The position numbers and the translations under genes are program-made. From Roseiconus lacunae (GTDB lineage Bacteria > Planctomycetota > Planctomycetia > Pirellulales > Pirellulaceae), in the NCBI RefSeq assembly GCF_008312935.1, contig NZ_VSZO01000001.1, forward strand, positions 1,612,001 through 1,676,000: a DNA stretch of 64,000 bases. The letters are read 5' to 3'. Of the stretch, positions 63,002 to 64,000 are shown in pieces. Under the pieces are notes generated by a model, which ran no database searches, was not told where the DNA came from, and saw nothing but the letters and a program-made list of their open reading frames with translations. The stretch's first letter is position 1, and the number at the start of each line of letters is the position of its first letter.

Positions 63002-64000
63002 ATGATTAGCACCGGTGTCGAGACGCTCGACCAAGTGTTACATGGTGGCCTGACAGCGGAACGTCTTTATTTGGTCGAAGGCAGCCCCGGCACCGGTAAG
63101 ACGACGTTGGGAATGCAATTCTTGTTGGCAGGACGTGATGTGGGAGAAAAAGGCATCTATGTCACTTTGTCCGAATCACGGCAGGAATTAAAAGAGATTG
63201 CTCGGTCGCATGGATGGTCGCTCGAAGGAATCGAAATCTACGAATTGATGGACGCCGACGAAACGGTCGAACGTGTCCAATACACGATGTTTGAGCCTGC
63301 CGAGATCGAGCTTGGGAACACCGTCAGGAACGTTCAACAACAAATTGAACGTTTGAAACCTGATCGAATTGTTTTTGATTCGCTTTCGGAGATGCGTCTC
63401 CTTTCCCAAGGGGCGTTGCGGTATCGACGGGAAATCCTGGCCTTTAAACAGTTCCTTGTCGGCCGCGGCTGCACCACCTTGTTGCTGGATGATAAATCGG
63501 ATGGTGAAGATCAGCAGCTACAAAGCCTCGCTCATGGCGTGATTCGATTGGAACAGCGGTTGACCGATTATGGGAATGAGCGTCGATTTTTGCGCGTGAT
63601 CAAACACCGAGGGGCCGACTTTATTAGTGGCGCTCATGACCTGCGTTTAGTTCGTGGCGGCATGAACGTTTTCCCAAGGGGGATCGATGGAGAAGCGGTC
63701 GATGCCACCGACGGATTTGTGAGCAGCGGACTGGCATCGATGGATCGACTACTGGGCGGCGGAGTATCCCGGGGATCGAGCACGCTACTGTTGGGGCCCG
63801 CCGGCGTCGGGAAGTCCTCGATGGGGGTTCAATTCGCAGTAGAAGCGGCAAAACGTGGCCAACGCGCGGTGTTGTTTGAGTTCGAAGAAAGTTCTCAAAC
63901 CCTCTTCGTCCGCTCCGAAGGATTGGGGTTGCCACTGCGAAACTATGTCGAACAAGGGTTGGTCGAAGTTCGCCATTTACAAGCCGGCGAGATTACGCCG
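63002..64000 (+). CDS. KaiC-like double ATPase (partial)
   Basis: Translating from the ATG at 63002 gives 333 codons to the window edge with no stop. Two RecA-like domains are visible. Domain 1: MISTGVETLDQVLHGGL, Walker A GSPGTGKTT (about residues 29-37), IVFDSLSEMRLL. Domain 2: TDGFVSSGLASMDRLLGGGV, Walker A GPAGVGKSS (about 261-269), and VLFEFEESSQ, the usual start of the second half. This is the KaiC/RAD55-like signalling ATPase family, which often works with sensor kinases. A GTG nine codons upstream (62975) with GAGGGA before it is an alternative start. The C-terminus lies outside. Confidence 0.88.
   Translation, partial: MISTGVETLDQVLHGGLTAERLYLVEGSPGTGKTTLGMQFLLAGRDVGEKGIYVTLSESRQELKEIARSHGWSLEGIEIYELMDADETVERVQYTMFEPAEIELGNTVRNVQQQIERLKPDRIVFDSLSEMRLLSQGALRYRREILAFKQFLVGRGCTTLLLDDKSDGEDQQLQSLAHGVIRLEQRLTDYGNERRFLRVIKHRGADFISGAHDLRLVRGGMNVFPRGIDGEAVDATDGFVSSGLASMDRLLGGGVSRGSSTLLLGPAGVGKSSMGVQFAVEAAKRGQRAVLFEFEESSQTLFVRSEGLGLPLRNYVEQGLVEVRHLQAGEITP

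Noticed and set aside
1-64000. CRISPR array, tRNA or rRNA genes, prophage or defence island
   Set aside because: I scanned for direct-repeat/spacer arrays, cloverleaf-like folds and phage or nuclease genes and saw none; small tRNAs could still be missed by eye.

Overview
The window reads as chromosome of a marine-type planctomycete of the Rhodopirellula/Pirellulaceae kind. The evidence is the mix of features: two very large surface proteins with the planctomycete LExLxxRxLMA-type N-terminal motif, two secreted sulfatases, fused c-type cytochrome/propeller proteins, a short secreted protein of the planctomycete TIGR03067 type, a Ser/Thr kinase with a C-terminal membrane domain, and genes often lacking a clear Shine-Dalgarno site. 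Assignments come from reading motifs and domain order by eye; no database search was run.

Layout. 1-2616 (-) is the N-terminal 872 residues of a giant surface adhesin-like protein that runs off the left edge. 3144-3927 (-) is a dead IS3-family element that has lost its catalytic core. 4148-5098 (+) is a secreted PmoA-like (DUF6807) protein. 5168-10051 (-) is a tight six-gene operon: GNAT-like, TPR, recO, BamD-like lipoprotein, LptE lipoprotein, folP. 10251-13531 (+) has a heme-copper oxidase subunit III and a LolC/LolD-type lipoprotein export pair. 13607-19761 holds a sulfatase, rpmG (L33), recJ, a ThiD2-ThiE fusion and an SGNH hydrolase.

20244-26502 (+) is a Tad/Flp pilus locus: two almost identical Flp pilin genes, prepilin peptidase, CpaB, the CpaC secretin and CpaE/TadZ. 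A class I (GEMM-I) cyclic di-GMP riboswitch lies between the pilins and precedes only the second one. The motor genes (tadA, tadB, tadC) are absent from the window.

26853-34166 (+) carries two exceptional multidomain exported proteins. The first joins a TIM barrel, a cytochrome c, a propeller and a cupredoxin. The second is a surface protein in which DsbA-like thiol-oxidoreductase domains are inserted, twice, inside cadherin-like domains. This second protein is the most novel thing I see.

34354-44551 has a CheX-like protein, a DUF1444 protein, a CehA-type metallohydrolase, a three-gene polysaccharide cluster (GT4, epimerase, methyltransferase), and two secreted proteins of unknown role. 44853-50774 groups a redoxin/cytochrome c/copper-monooxygenase-like fusion, translationally coupled to an RND transporter, with a convergent VKOR-DsbA fusion. 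51039-55614 has a BON-domain protein, a TIGR03067 protein, two tandem diacylglycerol-kinase-family genes and a YheT-type hydrolase. 55739-62675 (-) has a sulfatase-GH43-LamG-like fusion, an acyltransferase-3 with ankyrin repeats inserted between its membrane helices, and a Ser/Thr kinase. 63002-64000 (+) is the start of a KaiC-like double ATPase that runs off the right edge.
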